Source: Paracoccaceae bacterium (GTDB lineage Bacteria; Pseudomonadota; Alphaproteobacteria; Rhodobacterales; Rhodobacteraceae). Taken from it: 8,209 nucleotides of DNA. The position numbers and the translations under genes are program-made. The first letter of the stretch is position 1; every line of letters begins with the position of its first letter. Below, in pieces: positions 1 to 6,631 of this stretch. The stretch spans positions 1 to 8,209 of the forward strand of contig SLKB01000169.1 of assembly GCA_007134805.1 (NCBI GenBank). The letters are read 5' to 3'. The notes under the pieces are model-generated. The model made no database searches and was not told the origin of the DNA. It worked only from the letters and a program-made list of their open reading frames with translations.

Positions 1-1
1 A

Positions 2-621
2 GTGCTTCTTGTGGCGGGTTTTGCCGGTTGGAGCCCGGCCCTTGGGCAGGATCTCCGGCTGGAGGGCGGGCTCTCCACTCTGGGCCTCTACCTTGGCCCA
101 AGCATCAGTTTCGCAGATCACGGCGTGCCGCATGATGTCCGGCTGCGCACGCCGGTCTATCTCGACCACATCGCGCGGGACGTCACGCTGGACGGCAACA
201 CGATCGACGCCAGATTGCGCAGCACTTCCGTTGCTGTGATGGGCGATTACGAGCTGGGCGGGTCTGGGTTCCGCTTCTCGGGCGGGCTTGCGGCCGGGGG
301 CTATCGCGTGACGGGGACGGTCGAGGTCCGCGCCTTGACGACATCGACTACTCGGGCACATTCAATGTCGATCTGCGGCAGCGTCATCACATCGCCCCAG
401 TGGTTGCCTTTGGCTATTCGCGGGGTTTCGGAGGCAATACCGGTGTCATGGCAGAGCTCGGCGGGCGGCTCACCACATTGCGGCTGAGCACCACTGGCCA
501 GCAGGCGCTCGACCCCGACGACCGCGCGACCTTCAACCAGAGCATCGCTGATATCAATGACGATCTGCGGAAATTCGGGGTCGTTCCCTTCGTCACGATC
601 GGAATGAGCTTCCGCTTCTGA
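2..621 (+). pseudogene. Outer-membrane beta-barrel protein, 5' end cut by window, frameshifted
   Basis: Two adjacent frames together encode one protein. From position 2 the frame gives a hydrophobic stretch ending in SPALGQ, which looks like the end of a signal peptide cleaved before QDLRLEGG. Short alternating polar/hydrophobic strands rich in Gly and aromatics follow. Near 325 the sense moves to the -1 frame (LDDIDYSGTFNVDL, then APVVAFGYSRGF) and continues to the TGA at 619-621. The protein ends in MSFRF, and a C-terminal Phe is the classic assembly signal of outer-membrane barrels. Joining the frames by re-reading one G (VTGTVE then GPRLDD) restores a strand order that I recognise from small Rhodobacteraceae barrel proteins. 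About 206 residues are visible. The in-frame GTG at position 2 lacks the usual positively charged signal-peptide start, so the true start is probably upstream of the window. The break could be a real mutation or a base lost in sequencing. The function beyond a barrel in the outer membrane is unknown. Confidence 0.7.
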
Positions 622-630
622 AGCGGTGCA

Positions 631-657
631 GTCGGGGCCGATCGGCTCGGCCCCGAC
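631..657. terminator. Hairpin between convergent genes, probable bidirectional terminator
   Basis: A perfect 11-bp inverted repeat (GTCGGGGCCGA at 631-641 and its complement at 647-657) with a 5-base loop sits 10 bases after the barrel gene's stop and 5 bases before the ileS stop on the other strand. The position and very GC-rich stem suit a shared terminator. Neither strand has a T-run after it, so it is not a textbook intrinsic terminator. It could instead protect 3' ends or act with Rho. A smaller hairpin (612-626, CCGCTT/AAGCGG) overlaps the barrel gene's stop codon. Confidence 0.5.
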
Positions 658-661
658 GCTG

Positions 662-3613
662 TCAGAGTGCGCCTGCGCAGCGCGCGCACACCCCTGCATG
701 GCCATGGGTGCCAGTGTCGGGCGCGATCTTCCAGCAGCGGAGGCATTTTGCGCCCTCGGCGCGCGCGAAGACCACGGCAACGCCAGGCACGTCCGGCAAG
801 GTAAAGGCTTCCTCCGGGTTGGGCTCTGATGCAAGTGTCAGCGCCGAGGTGATGCAGATATCGTCAAACTCGACCGATGCCAGGGCGGCGCGCAAGGCCC
901 CGTCAGTGACATGCACGATGGGTGCAGCTTCGAGCGAGGCGCCGATCACTTTTTCGCGGCGCTGAAGTTCGAGCGCGGCGGTGACGACCCGGCGGGTCTG
1001 GCGGATCCCCGCCCATTTCTGTGCGAGTGCCGGATCGAGCCAGTCAGCAGGCGTCTCGGGGAAGTCCTGCAGATGGACTGAGCCATCCGGCTCCGCGCCG
1101 CGCGAGAGCCAGACATCTTCCATCGTGAACACCAGGATCGGCGCAAGCCATGTGGAAAGGCGCTGAAACAGCAGGTCGAGCACTGTGCGCGCGGATCTGC
1201 GCCGCAGGCTGTCCGGCCTGTCGCAATAAAGAGCATCCTTTCGGATGTCGAAATAGAAGGCAGAGAGGTCCGACGTGGCGAAGGTGAAGAGCTTCTGGAA
1301 TACGCCCTGGAAATCGTAGGCCGCATAGCCCTCGCGCACCTGCTGGTCGAGTTCGGCGAGACGGTGCAGCACCCAGCGTTCCAGTTCGGGCATCTCCTCG
1401 GGGGCTGCGCGCTCGGCCTCGGAGAACTCCGCAAGATTGCCAAGGATGAACCGCATGGTGTTGCGCAAGCGGCGGTAGCTGTCGGCCACCCCCTTCAGGA
1501 TCTCCTTGCCGATGCGCAGATCGACCGTGTAATCCGACTGCGCGACCCAGAGCCGCAGGATATCGGCGCCGTATTCGTCGATCACCTCTTGCGGGGCGAC
1601 GGTGTTGCCGAGAGATTTGGACATCTTCATGCCTTTCTCGTCGAGCGTGAAGCCATGGGTCAGCACGCCGTGATAGGGCGCACGGCCCTTGGTGGCGCAG
1701 GCCTGTAGCATCGACGAATGGAACCAGCCGCGATGCTGGTCGGTGCCCTCCAGATAGAGATCGGCGATCCCGTCAGGGCTGCCATCCGCGCGGTCGCGCA
1801 GCACGAAGGCATGGGTCGAACCCGAATCGAACCAGACATCGAGGATGTCGAAGACCTGCGCATAGGCCTCGGGGTCATGCAGCCCGTGGAGGATGCGTTC
1901 CTTGAAACCCTGCATGTACCAGACATCTGCGCCCGAGGTCTTGAATGCCTCGACAATGCGGGCATTGACCTGCGGGTCGCGCAGCAGGAAGTCGGGGGCG
2001 TCGGGCTTGGCGCCCTTCTTGACGAAACATGTCAGCGGCACGCCCCAGGCGCGCTGGCGCGAGAGCACCCAGTCAGGTCGCGCCTCGATCATCGAATAGA
2101 GCCTGTTGCGTCCAGTCCTGGGTGTCCAGGTCACCAGTTTATCGATGGATGCCAGTGCCCGGGCGCGGATCGTGTCGCCATAGGTGCCCATGCCGTCGTC
2201 GAGAGGCTTGTCTATCGCGGCAAACCATTGCGCCGTGTTGCGATAGATGAGCGGGGCTTTCGAGCGCCAGCTATGCGGGTAGGAATGGCGCAGCTTACCC
2301 TTGGCGAAGAGCGCGCCCGCATAGGCAAGCTGCTTGATGACCGCGACATTCGCGCCGCCTTCCTTGCCATCGGGCTTGACGATCACTTCGGCCCCGAACA
2401 GCGGCAGATCGGCGCGGTAGCTGCCATCTTCGAGCACGTTATAGGTCATCGGCAGGCCGTGCTGCAGGCCGATCTGATAGTCATCGTCTCCATGGCTCGG
2501 GGCCGTGTGGACAAAGCCGGTCCCTGCCTCTTGGGTGACATGATCGGCAGGCAGCACGGGGACATTGAAATCCCACTCGCCCTGTGCGCCCACGACACCG
2601 CGCAGGGGGTGGGCGAGGGTAAGCCCGCCAAGCTCCGCCGCGCTCACGTCGCGCAGGCGGCGGGCCGTGACTTTCGCCGCGTCCAGCGCGCTTTCGGCGA
2701 GTGCATCGGCGAGGATGAGTTTCGCGCCTACCGCATCCTTCGCACCGTCTTGCAACTCCGTCACCTCGTAGAGCCCGTAGGCAATGTCGGGCCCGAAGCA
2801 GACCGCCCGGTTCTGCGGGATCGTCCAGGGCGTCGTCGTCCAGATCACGATGGCCGCGCCGTGCAACTGATCCGCAAGGATCGCCTGATTGGCGCCGTCA
2901 TAATAGCTGGGTTCATCAAGTGGCATCGGCGCATGGCCACCAGCGATAACGGGAAACTTCACCCAGACCGTGTGGCTCGTGTGTTCGTGATACTCGACTT
3001 CGGCCTCGGCCAGCGCGGTCTTTTCAACAGGAGACCACATCACCGGCTTGGAGCCCTGGTAGAGCGCGCCGTTCATCAGCAGCTTCATGAACTCATCGGC
3101 GATCACAGCCTCGGCGCGGTAATCCATCGTCAGATAGGGGTCGTCCCATTTGCCAGTGATCCCGAGGCGCTTGAACTCCTCGCGCTGGATGTCGATCCAG
3201 CCCTCCGCGAAGCGGCGGCATTCCTGCCGGAAATCGACGATATCGACCCGGTCCTTGTCGAGCCCTTCGGCGCGATATTGCTCTTCGATCTTCCATTCGA
3301 TTGGCAGGCCGTGGCAATCCCAGCCCGGCACATAGCGCGCATCGCGCCCTAGCATCTGCTGGCTGCGGGTGATGAAGTCCTTCAGCACCTTGTTGAGTGC
3401 GTGACCGATATGCAGATGGCCATTGGCGTAAGGGGGGCCGTCATGCAGGATGAAGGGCTTGCGGCCGGTGGCGTTTGCGCGAAGTCGGTCGTAGATCCCC
3501 AGACGTTCCCAGCGCGCCAGCCATTCGGGTTCGCGCCTGGGCAGGCCCGCGCGCATCTCGAACGGGGTTCGGGGCAGAAACAGCGTGTCCTTGTAGTCAA
3601 CAGTCTCGGTCAT
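662..3613 (-). CDS. ileS: Isoleucyl-tRNA synthetase
   Basis: A cytoplasmic class I aminoacyl-tRNA synthetase that charges tRNA-Ile with isoleucine and hydrolyses mischarged valine. The protein has 983 residues, normal or slightly long for a bacterial IleRS. The ATP-binding HIGH motif is at residues 68-71, within PYANGHLHIGHALNKV. The KMSKS loop is at 663-667, followed by LGN. The CP1 editing domain shows the Thr-rich segment WTTTPWT (258-264) and GTGFVHTAPSHGDDDY (364-379). The C-terminus carries a zinc knuckle with Cys957, Cys960, Cys976 and Cys979. The start at 3613 matches the family N-terminus (MTETVDYKDTLFLPRTPF), but its ribosome-binding site is weak (GAAAG about 9 bases upstream). It is transcribed alone, convergent with the barrel gene and divergent from the VOC gene. 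Its 5' region contains a promoter, a palindrome and a leader hairpin, described separately. Several long frames antisense to it are shadows caused by GC-rich codon bias. Confidence 0.98.
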   Translation of the reverse strand: MTETVDYKDTLFLPRTPFEMRAGLPRREPEWLARWERLGIYDRLRANATGRKPFILHDGPPYANGHLHIGHALNKVLKDFITRSQQMLGRDARYVPGWDCHGLPIEWKIEEQYRAEGLDKDRVDIVDFRQECRRFAEGWIDIQREEFKRLGITGKWDDPYLTMDYRAEAVIADEFMKLLMNGALYQGSKPVMWSPVEKTALAEAEVEYHEHTSHTVWVKFPVIAGGHAPMPLDEPSYYDGANQAILADQLHGAAIVIWTTTPWTIPQNRAVCFGPDIAYGLYEVTELQDGAKDAVGAKLILADALAESALDAAKVTARRLRDVSAAELGGLTLAHPLRGVVGAQGEWDFNVPVLPADHVTQEAGTGFVHTAPSHGDDDYQIGLQHGLPMTYNVLEDGSYRADLPLFGAEVIVKPDGKEGGANVAVIKQLAYAGALFAKGKLRHSYPHSWRSKAPLIYRNTAQWFAAIDKPLDDGMGTYGDTIRARALASIDKLVTWTPRTGRNRLYSMIEARPDWVLSRQRAWGVPLTCFVKKGAKPDAPDFLLRDPQVNARIVEAFKTSGADVWYMQGFKERILHGLHDPEAYAQVFDILDVWFDSGSTHAFVLRDRADGSPDGIADLYLEGTDQHRGWFHSSMLQACATKGRAPYHGVLTHGFTLDEKGMKMSKSLGNTVAPQEVIDEYGADILRLWVAQSDYTVDLRIGKEILKGVADSYRRLRNTMRFILGNLAEFSEAERAAPEEMPELERWVLHRLAELDQQVREGYAAYDFQGVFQKLFTFATSDLSAFYFDIRKDALYCDRPDSLRRRSARTVLDLLFQRLSTWLAPILVFTMEDVWLSRGAEPDGSVHLQDFPETPADWLDPALAQKWAGIRQTRRVVTAALELQRREKVIGASLEAAPIVHVTDGALRAALASVEFDDICITSALTLASEPNPEEAFTLPDVPGVAVVFARAEGAKCLRCWKIAPDTGTHGHAGVCARCAGAL

Positions 3614-3663
3614 GATCGGATACTTTCGCGATGTCAGGGGGCAAGCGGCAGGCGCCAGTGCGG

Positions 3664-3696
3664 TCCCGACACTCTGGGCGCGTCAGAGTGCCGGGA
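3664..3696 (-). promoter_or_regulatory. Hairpin in the ileS 5' leader
   Basis: Read on the ileS strand, TCCCGGCACTCTG pairs with CAGAGTGTCGGGA around a 7-base loop: 13 positions with one A/C mismatch. The hairpin ends 50 bases before the ileS start codon. There is no T-run after it, so it does not look like a simple intrinsic attenuator. Its upstream arm contains the last codons and the start of the stop codon of the candidate leader ORF, so a ribosome translating that ORF would open the stem. A role in ileS control is inference from position and structure. Confidence 0.45.
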
Positions 3697-3742
3697 GGCT
3701 AATTCGCATGATCATCCGCAAGACAGCCAAGGCGTGGGTCAT
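3683..3742 (-). other. Candidate 19-codon leader ORF upstream of ileS
   Basis: On the ileS strand an ATG at 3742 opens a 19-codon frame (MTHALAVLRMIMRISLPAL) that stops with TGA at 3683-3685, 69 bases before ileS. The ATG lies 7 bases after the TATAAG box of the proposed ileS promoter, so the transcript would start at or within a base or two of it. That would make a leaderless mini-ORF, which fits the absence of any Shine-Dalgarno. Its last codons lie in the upstream arm of the 3664-3696 hairpin. It contains two isoleucine codons (ATC, ATT), only a modest enrichment for an isoleucine-sensing leader peptide. Later in-frame ATGs at 3715 and 3709 are alternative starts. Translation and function are unproven, and short frames like this can arise by chance. 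Confidence 0.3.
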
Positions 3743-3749
3743 GCGCGGC

Positions 3750-3778
3750 CTTATATGTTGCGCATCTGGACGCGTCCA
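3750..3778 (-). promoter_or_regulatory. Putative sigma-70 promoter of ileS
   Basis: On the minus strand TGGACG (3778-3773) and TATAAG (3755-3750) are separated by exactly 17 bases. These match the housekeeping -35 and -10 consensus at 4 of 6 and 5 of 6 positions. The predicted transcription start is near 3742-3744, about 130 bases upstream of the ileS start codon. This leaves a long leader that contains the mini-ORF and hairpin. The -35 box lies inside the 3765-3780 palindrome. Confidence 0.5.
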
Positions 3779-3780
3779 GA
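3765..3780. promoter_or_regulatory. 16-bp perfect palindrome, possible operator
   Basis: TCTGGACGCGTCCAGA is a perfect inverted repeat with no spacer, placed between the divergent ileS and VOC genes. It covers the proposed ileS -35 hexamer, which is where a repressor dimer would block RNA polymerase. The regulator is unknown, and no transcription factor gene lies next to it. A chance palindrome of this length at a promoter is unlikely but possible. Confidence 0.4.
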
Positions 3781-3791
3781 GGTGCCGGGCC

Positions 3792-3820
3792 TTGAGCCGG
3801 ACGCAAAGCTGCGCTAGCCG
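3792..3820 (+). promoter_or_regulatory. Weak candidate promoter of the VOC gene
   Basis: TTGAGC (3792-3797) is followed after 17 bases by TAGCCG (3815-3820). The -35 half is good, but the -10 half matches only the initial TA of the consensus. A start near 3827 would give a leader of about 22 bases that includes the AAGGAA ribosome-binding site at 3835-3840. This is tentative: it is the best pair I could find by eye upstream of this gene. Confidence 0.22.
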
Positions 3821-3848
3821 GGGGCAGTAGTTAAAAGGAAGCGCGCGC

Positions 3849-4262
3849 ATGCCGATGCCATTTCATTTCGCCTATCATGTTACCGATCTGAATGAGGCGC
3901 GGGCGTTCTATGGTGACACGCTGGGCTGCGCCGAGGGACGCAGCACCGAGACATGGGTCGATTTCGACTTTTTCGGCCATCAGGTCAGCCTGCATCTGGG
4001 CACACCCTTTGCCAATGCCCCCACTGGCAAGGTGGGCGATCACATGGTACCGATGCCGCATTTCGGTCTCGTGCTGGATCTGGCGCGGTTCAATGCGCTG
4101 GCCGAGCGTCTGAAGGCCGCAGACGTTGACTTCGTGATACCGCCCTCGGTGCGCTTCGAGGGGCAGCCGGGTGAGCAATGGACGATGTTCTTCCGCGACC
4201 CCTCCGGAAACCCTATCGAAGTCAAGGGCTTCGTGGATCAGTCGCAGATCTTCGCGGGCTGA
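3849..4262 (+). CDS. VOC-family extradiol dioxygenase-like protein (COG3565 type)
   Basis: A 137-residue soluble protein of the vicinal oxygen chelate superfamily, with two beta-alpha-beta-beta-beta halves. The first half opens with FHFAYHVTDLNEARAFYGDTLGC and runs to WVDFDFFGHQVSLHL; the second runs from PHFGLVLDL to FRDPSGNPIEVKGF. His10, His71 and Glu124 stand where VOC enzymes place their metal ligands. The pattern EGRS-WVDFDFFGHQ plus GEQWTMFFRDPSGNPIE matches the predicted dioxygenases of COG3565, whose substrate is not established. The start at 3849 has AAGGAA eight bases upstream. The gene is divergent from ileS, and its last 25 bases overlap the end of the convergent cutA gene. Annotation as plain glyoxalase would be a looser version of the same call. 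Confidence 0.9.
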   Translation: MPMPFHFAYHVTDLNEARAFYGDTLGCAEGRSTETWVDFDFFGHQVSLHLGTPFANAPTGKVGDHMVPMPHFGLVLDLARFNALAERLKAADVDFVIPPSVRFEGQPGEQWTMFFRDPSGNPIEVKGFVDQSQIFAG

Positions 4263-4570
4263 GTTTCCGCGCCGACCCAGTCAGCCACGCCCGGCCCTGC
4301 TTGTGTGACAGGATAGGCGATGATCGCAGGCAACTCGTAGGGGTGGTGTTCCTTCACCAAGGCGCAGATCTCGTCAAACAACGTTTCGCGGGTTTTCATG
4401 CGCAGCAGCGTCTCGGATTCCGAATCGACCTGGCCCTGCCAGAAGAACAGGCTCTCGACCTGTGGCAGGAGATTGGCGCAGGCGATCAGGCGCGCGCGCA
4501 GGCAGGCCTTCGCGATGATTGTCGCGCTTTCGCTGTCAGGGCAGGTGACTTCAATTTCCAACAGGCTCAT
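4238..4570 (-). CDS. cutA: Divalent-cation tolerance protein CutA
   Basis: A 110-residue protein of the CutA1 family: small trimeric proteins with a ferredoxin-like fold, linked genetically to copper and other divalent-cation tolerance, whose biochemical role is still debated. Family hallmarks are ACANLLPQVESLFFWQG near residues 30-46, the RMKTRETLFDEI helix, and HPYELPAIIAYPV. The frame is open further upstream to an ATG at 4600, but the start at 4570 is preferred: AGGAGGT lies directly upstream at a normal distance, and MSLLEIEVTCPD matches the usual family N-terminus. The gene follows sdaA on the same strand after 86 bp and may be co-transcribed with it. Its final 25 bases overlap the 3' end of the convergent VOC gene. 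Confidence 0.95.
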   Translation of the reverse strand: MSLLEIEVTCPDSESATIIAKACLRARLIACANLLPQVESLFFWQGQVDSESETLLRMKTRETLFDEICALVKEHHPYELPAIIAYPVTQAGPGVADWVGAETQPAKICD

Positions 4571-4656
4571 GCGCACCTCCTTTTCAGGACAGTCTTTCAT
4601 GTGCCCAGACTACATCCTTCGGGCGAGTCGTCGCATGATCTGGCGCAAAGCGTCGC

Positions 4657-6027
4657 TCAACAATTGGGAGTGTTGACGGCCAGCCCGCCGAGTGCGGTTT
4701 CCTTGTATTTCTCGGACATGTCGGCGCCGGTCTGGCGCATCGCCTCGATGCAATTGTCGAGAGGCATGAAATGCTGCCCGTCACCCCGCATCGCAAGGCT
4801 CGCCGCCGACACGGCCTTGATCGCGCCTAGACCATTGCGCTCGATACAGGGTACCTGAACAAGCCCCTTCACCGGGTCGCAGGTCATCCCGAGATGATGT
4901 TCAAGCGCGATCTCGGCGGCGTTCTCGATCTGCTCGGGCCGCCCGCCGAGCACCGCGGCGAGCCCGGCTGCGGCCATGGCGGCCGCAGCGCCGACCTCGG
5001 CCTGACAGCCGCATTCCGCGCCAGAGATCGACGCGTTGTGCTTCACGAGCCCGCCGATCGCGGCTGCGGTCAGCAGGAACTCGCCAAGCCGCGCGCTGCT
5101 CGCGCCCGGAACATGATCGAGCCAGTAGCGGATAGTCGCGGGCACCACCCCTGCGGCGCCATTGGTGGGGGCGGTGACCACCTGACCTCCGGCCGCGTTT
5201 TCCTCGTTTACGGCCATGGCGTAGACGCTGATCCAGTCATTGATGACATGCGGTGCGGTCAGGTTGCGGCCCTGTTCGGCGCGCAAGGCGGCTAGGATCT
5301 GGGCGGCACGGCGGCGCACGCTCAGTCCGCCGGGCAAGACGCCTCCGGCCTCGAGCCCGCGATCCATGCAGTCGCGCATCACCTGCCAGATGCGGCGCAA
5401 TCCTTCATCAAGCTTGAGCGGGCTCATCAGAACCAGTTCGTTCTCGCGCTTCATCGCGGCGATGCTCTTGCCGCTGTCGCGTGCCATGGCGAGCATCTGT
5501 GCGGCGGTCTCGAACGGGTACGGCACTGCCGGGCCAGCGGTGCGATCTGGCGTGGCAAGCTCGGCCTCGGTCAGCACGAAGCCGCCACCGATGGAATAAT
5601 AGACCTCGCGCGCGATCACATCGCCTTGTGCATCAGTGGCCATGAGCGTCAGTCCGTTGGAATGGCCTTGCAGTGGTGGGCCATAGTCGAACTGCAGATC
5701 GGACCTGGGATCGAAGTCAAGCCGCCCAAGCCCGGGCACATCAACCTTTAACACGCGTCTGATTTCATCAAGCGTCGCATCGGCGCGGGCTGCGTCATAG
5801 GCCTCGGGTGTGAAGCCTGCAAGGCCGAGGATCATCGCGCGATCCGTGGCGTGACCCACGCCTGTGAAGGCGAGCGAGCCATGCAGGCTGGCGCGCAGGC
5901 CCGACACGGCGAAGGGCAGGGCGCGCAGATGGTCGAGAAATCGCCCCGCCGCGATCATTGGCCCCATCGTGTGCGACGACGAGGGGCCGATCCCGATCTT
6001 GAACATGTCGAAGACAGACAAGAACAT
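4657..6027 (-). CDS. sdaA: L-serine dehydratase (L-serine ammonia-lyase), single-chain iron-sulfur type
   Basis: Converts L-serine to pyruvate and ammonia in the cytoplasm using a [4Fe-4S] cluster rather than PLP. The 456-residue chain fuses the beta-type N-terminal domain (FDMFKIGIGPSSSHTMGP, residues 6-23) and the alpha-type catalytic domain (from about residue 170 to the end), as in the single-chain enzymes of proteobacteria. Likely cluster ligands are Cys341 in GAECGCQAEVG, Cys383 in MTCDPVKG and Cys394 in QVPCIERNGLG. The chain ends in VNTPNC, so the C-terminal residue is Cys456; in the Legionella enzyme the equivalent tail cysteine binds the cluster in the resting state. The start at 6027 fits the family N-terminus, with GGAGG 12 bases upstream, a slightly long spacing. 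It is divergent from the 6197 gene, and cutA follows downstream. No clear terminator separates it from cutA. Confidence 0.97.
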   Translation of the reverse strand: MFLSVFDMFKIGIGPSSSHTMGPMIAAGRFLDHLRALPFAVSGLRASLHGSLAFTGVGHATDRAMILGLAGFTPEAYDAARADATLDEIRRVLKVDVPGLGRLDFDPRSDLQFDYGPPLQGHSNGLTLMATDAQGDVIAREVYYSIGGGFVLTEAELATPDRTAGPAVPYPFETAAQMLAMARDSGKSIAAMKRENELVLMSPLKLDEGLRRIWQVMRDCMDRGLEAGGVLPGGLSVRRRAAQILAALRAEQGRNLTAPHVINDWISVYAMAVNEENAAGGQVVTAPTNGAAGVVPATIRYWLDHVPGASSARLGEFLLTAAAIGGLVKHNASISGAECGCQAEVGAAAAMAAAGLAAVLGGRPEQIENAAEIALEHHLGMTCDPVKGLVQVPCIERNGLGAIKAVSAASLAMRGDGQHFMPLDNCIEAMRQTGADMSEKYKETALGGLAVNTPNC

Positions 6028-6171
6028 GCGCGATCAGATCCTCCAAAGCTGTGCCCGCTGTGTGCGCAGCACTCCGGGAGCAGCCTAGCGGCTTTTGCGC
6101 AAAGCGAAACCCCGCCGGTGCGCAGATCCGGACGCGCACGGGTGACTCCGCCGCGAAAACGGTGGCGCGGA

Positions 6172-6196
6172 GGCCCCTCTCTGCTAGGGTGGGGCC
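6172..6196 (+). promoter_or_regulatory. Inverted repeat and -10-like box abutting a start codon
   Basis: GGCCCC (6172-6177) and GGGGCC (6191-6196) form a 6-bp inverted repeat that ends exactly one base before the ATG at 6197. The 13-base loop holds GCTAGGGT, whose TAGGGT (6185-6190) resembles a -10 box; transcription from it would begin at or beside the ATG and give a leaderless message. No good -35 box is visible 16-18 bases upstream of it. If transcription instead starts further upstream, the stem would sequester the start region. Both readings are tentative. Confidence 0.22.
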
Positions 6197-6571
6197 ATGT
6201 TTCGTCTGTTCGATTTTCTTGGGCGCAGTGCCGCGATCGTCGCGCTCGATGATGCGTTGCGCGCCTCTGGCGTGCATCCGATGCTTGTGCCCGATGCCGT
6301 GAAGCATGTGGTCGTGCGCCTCCAGACCGAGGACATCCGCCCGCCCGCGGAGTTTTTCGCGGATGCGGCAGAGCTTCTGGCGTTCTGCATCCTCGGGTCT
6401 GAGGCGTTCCGCGAAACCAATGGCGATCTGCGCGCCGAAGCGATGGACGCGCGGTTTGAAGACGCAACCCTTGAGGGCGATTCGCTTGATGCGAAGCTCA
6501 TTCTGATCACAGTCCATGCTGGGCTTATCTGCCCGGAGATCGCTGATCTCGTCGATGTCGAGGATGCATGA
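6197..6571 (+). CDS. Conserved protein of unknown function, 124 residues
   Basis: A small acidic, mostly helical protein beginning MFRLFDFLGRSAAIVALDDAL and ending IADLVDVEDA. I do not recognise a named domain. The overall look (a basic hydrophobic start, a helical core with AELLAFCILGSEAFRETNG, then GDSLDAKLILITVHAGL) resembles short uncharacterised proteins seen in Rhodobacteraceae. There is no signal peptide or convincing membrane segment. The frame has normal codon bias with G or C in third positions, the strongest sign that it is real. The ATG at 6197 has no clear Shine-Dalgarno (only GGGTGGGG close by), and an inverted repeat abuts it. The gene is divergent from sdaA and convergent with the DUF3833 gene, 60 bp away. 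Confidence 0.75.
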   Translation: MFRLFDFLGRSAAIVALDDALRASGVHPMLVPDAVKHVVVRLQTEDIRPPAEFFADAAELLAFCILGSEAFRETNGDLRAEAMDARFEDATLEGDSLDAKLILITVHAGLICPEIADLVDVEDA

Positions 6572-6631
6572 GCCGTGCACCAAAGGCAGCCGGGCATTGG
6601 ACCCGATCATCCGACCGCCCTCGGGCGCGAA

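Noticed and set aside
301..834. A 177-codon minus-strand frame across the barrel gene and the ileS 3' end
   Set aside because: It overlaps two better-supported genes in other frames and its composition is typical of GC-rich shadow frames.
1718..3352. A 544-codon open frame on the plus strand opposite ileS
   Set aside because: It lies wholly antisense to an unmistakable ileS. High GC codons remove stops from the opposite strand, and the translation resembles no protein family. There is no ribosome-binding site or domain evidence.
3612..3830. A plus-strand short frame filling the ileS/VOC gap
   Set aside because: It is rich in Arg, Cys and Ser with no ribosome-binding site, and is antisense to the ileS leader. 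It carries no sign of coding constraint.
4571..4600. Upstream start for cutA at 4600
   Set aside because: It would add ten residues not typical of the family and would bury the strong AGGAGGT site inside the coding region.
6094..6103. TTTGCGCAAA palindrome upstream of sdaA as an operator or part of a promoter
   Set aside because: It is only 10 bp and easily found by chance in such DNA. The nearest -10-like box (TAGGCT, 6082-6087) lacks a matching -35 element.
5795..6610. A 271-codon minus-strand frame spanning the sdaA start, the divergent gap and the 6197 gene
   Set aside because: It shares sequence with the sdaA N-terminus in the wrong frame and runs antisense to the 6197 gene. The sdaA frame has clear family motifs and this one does not.
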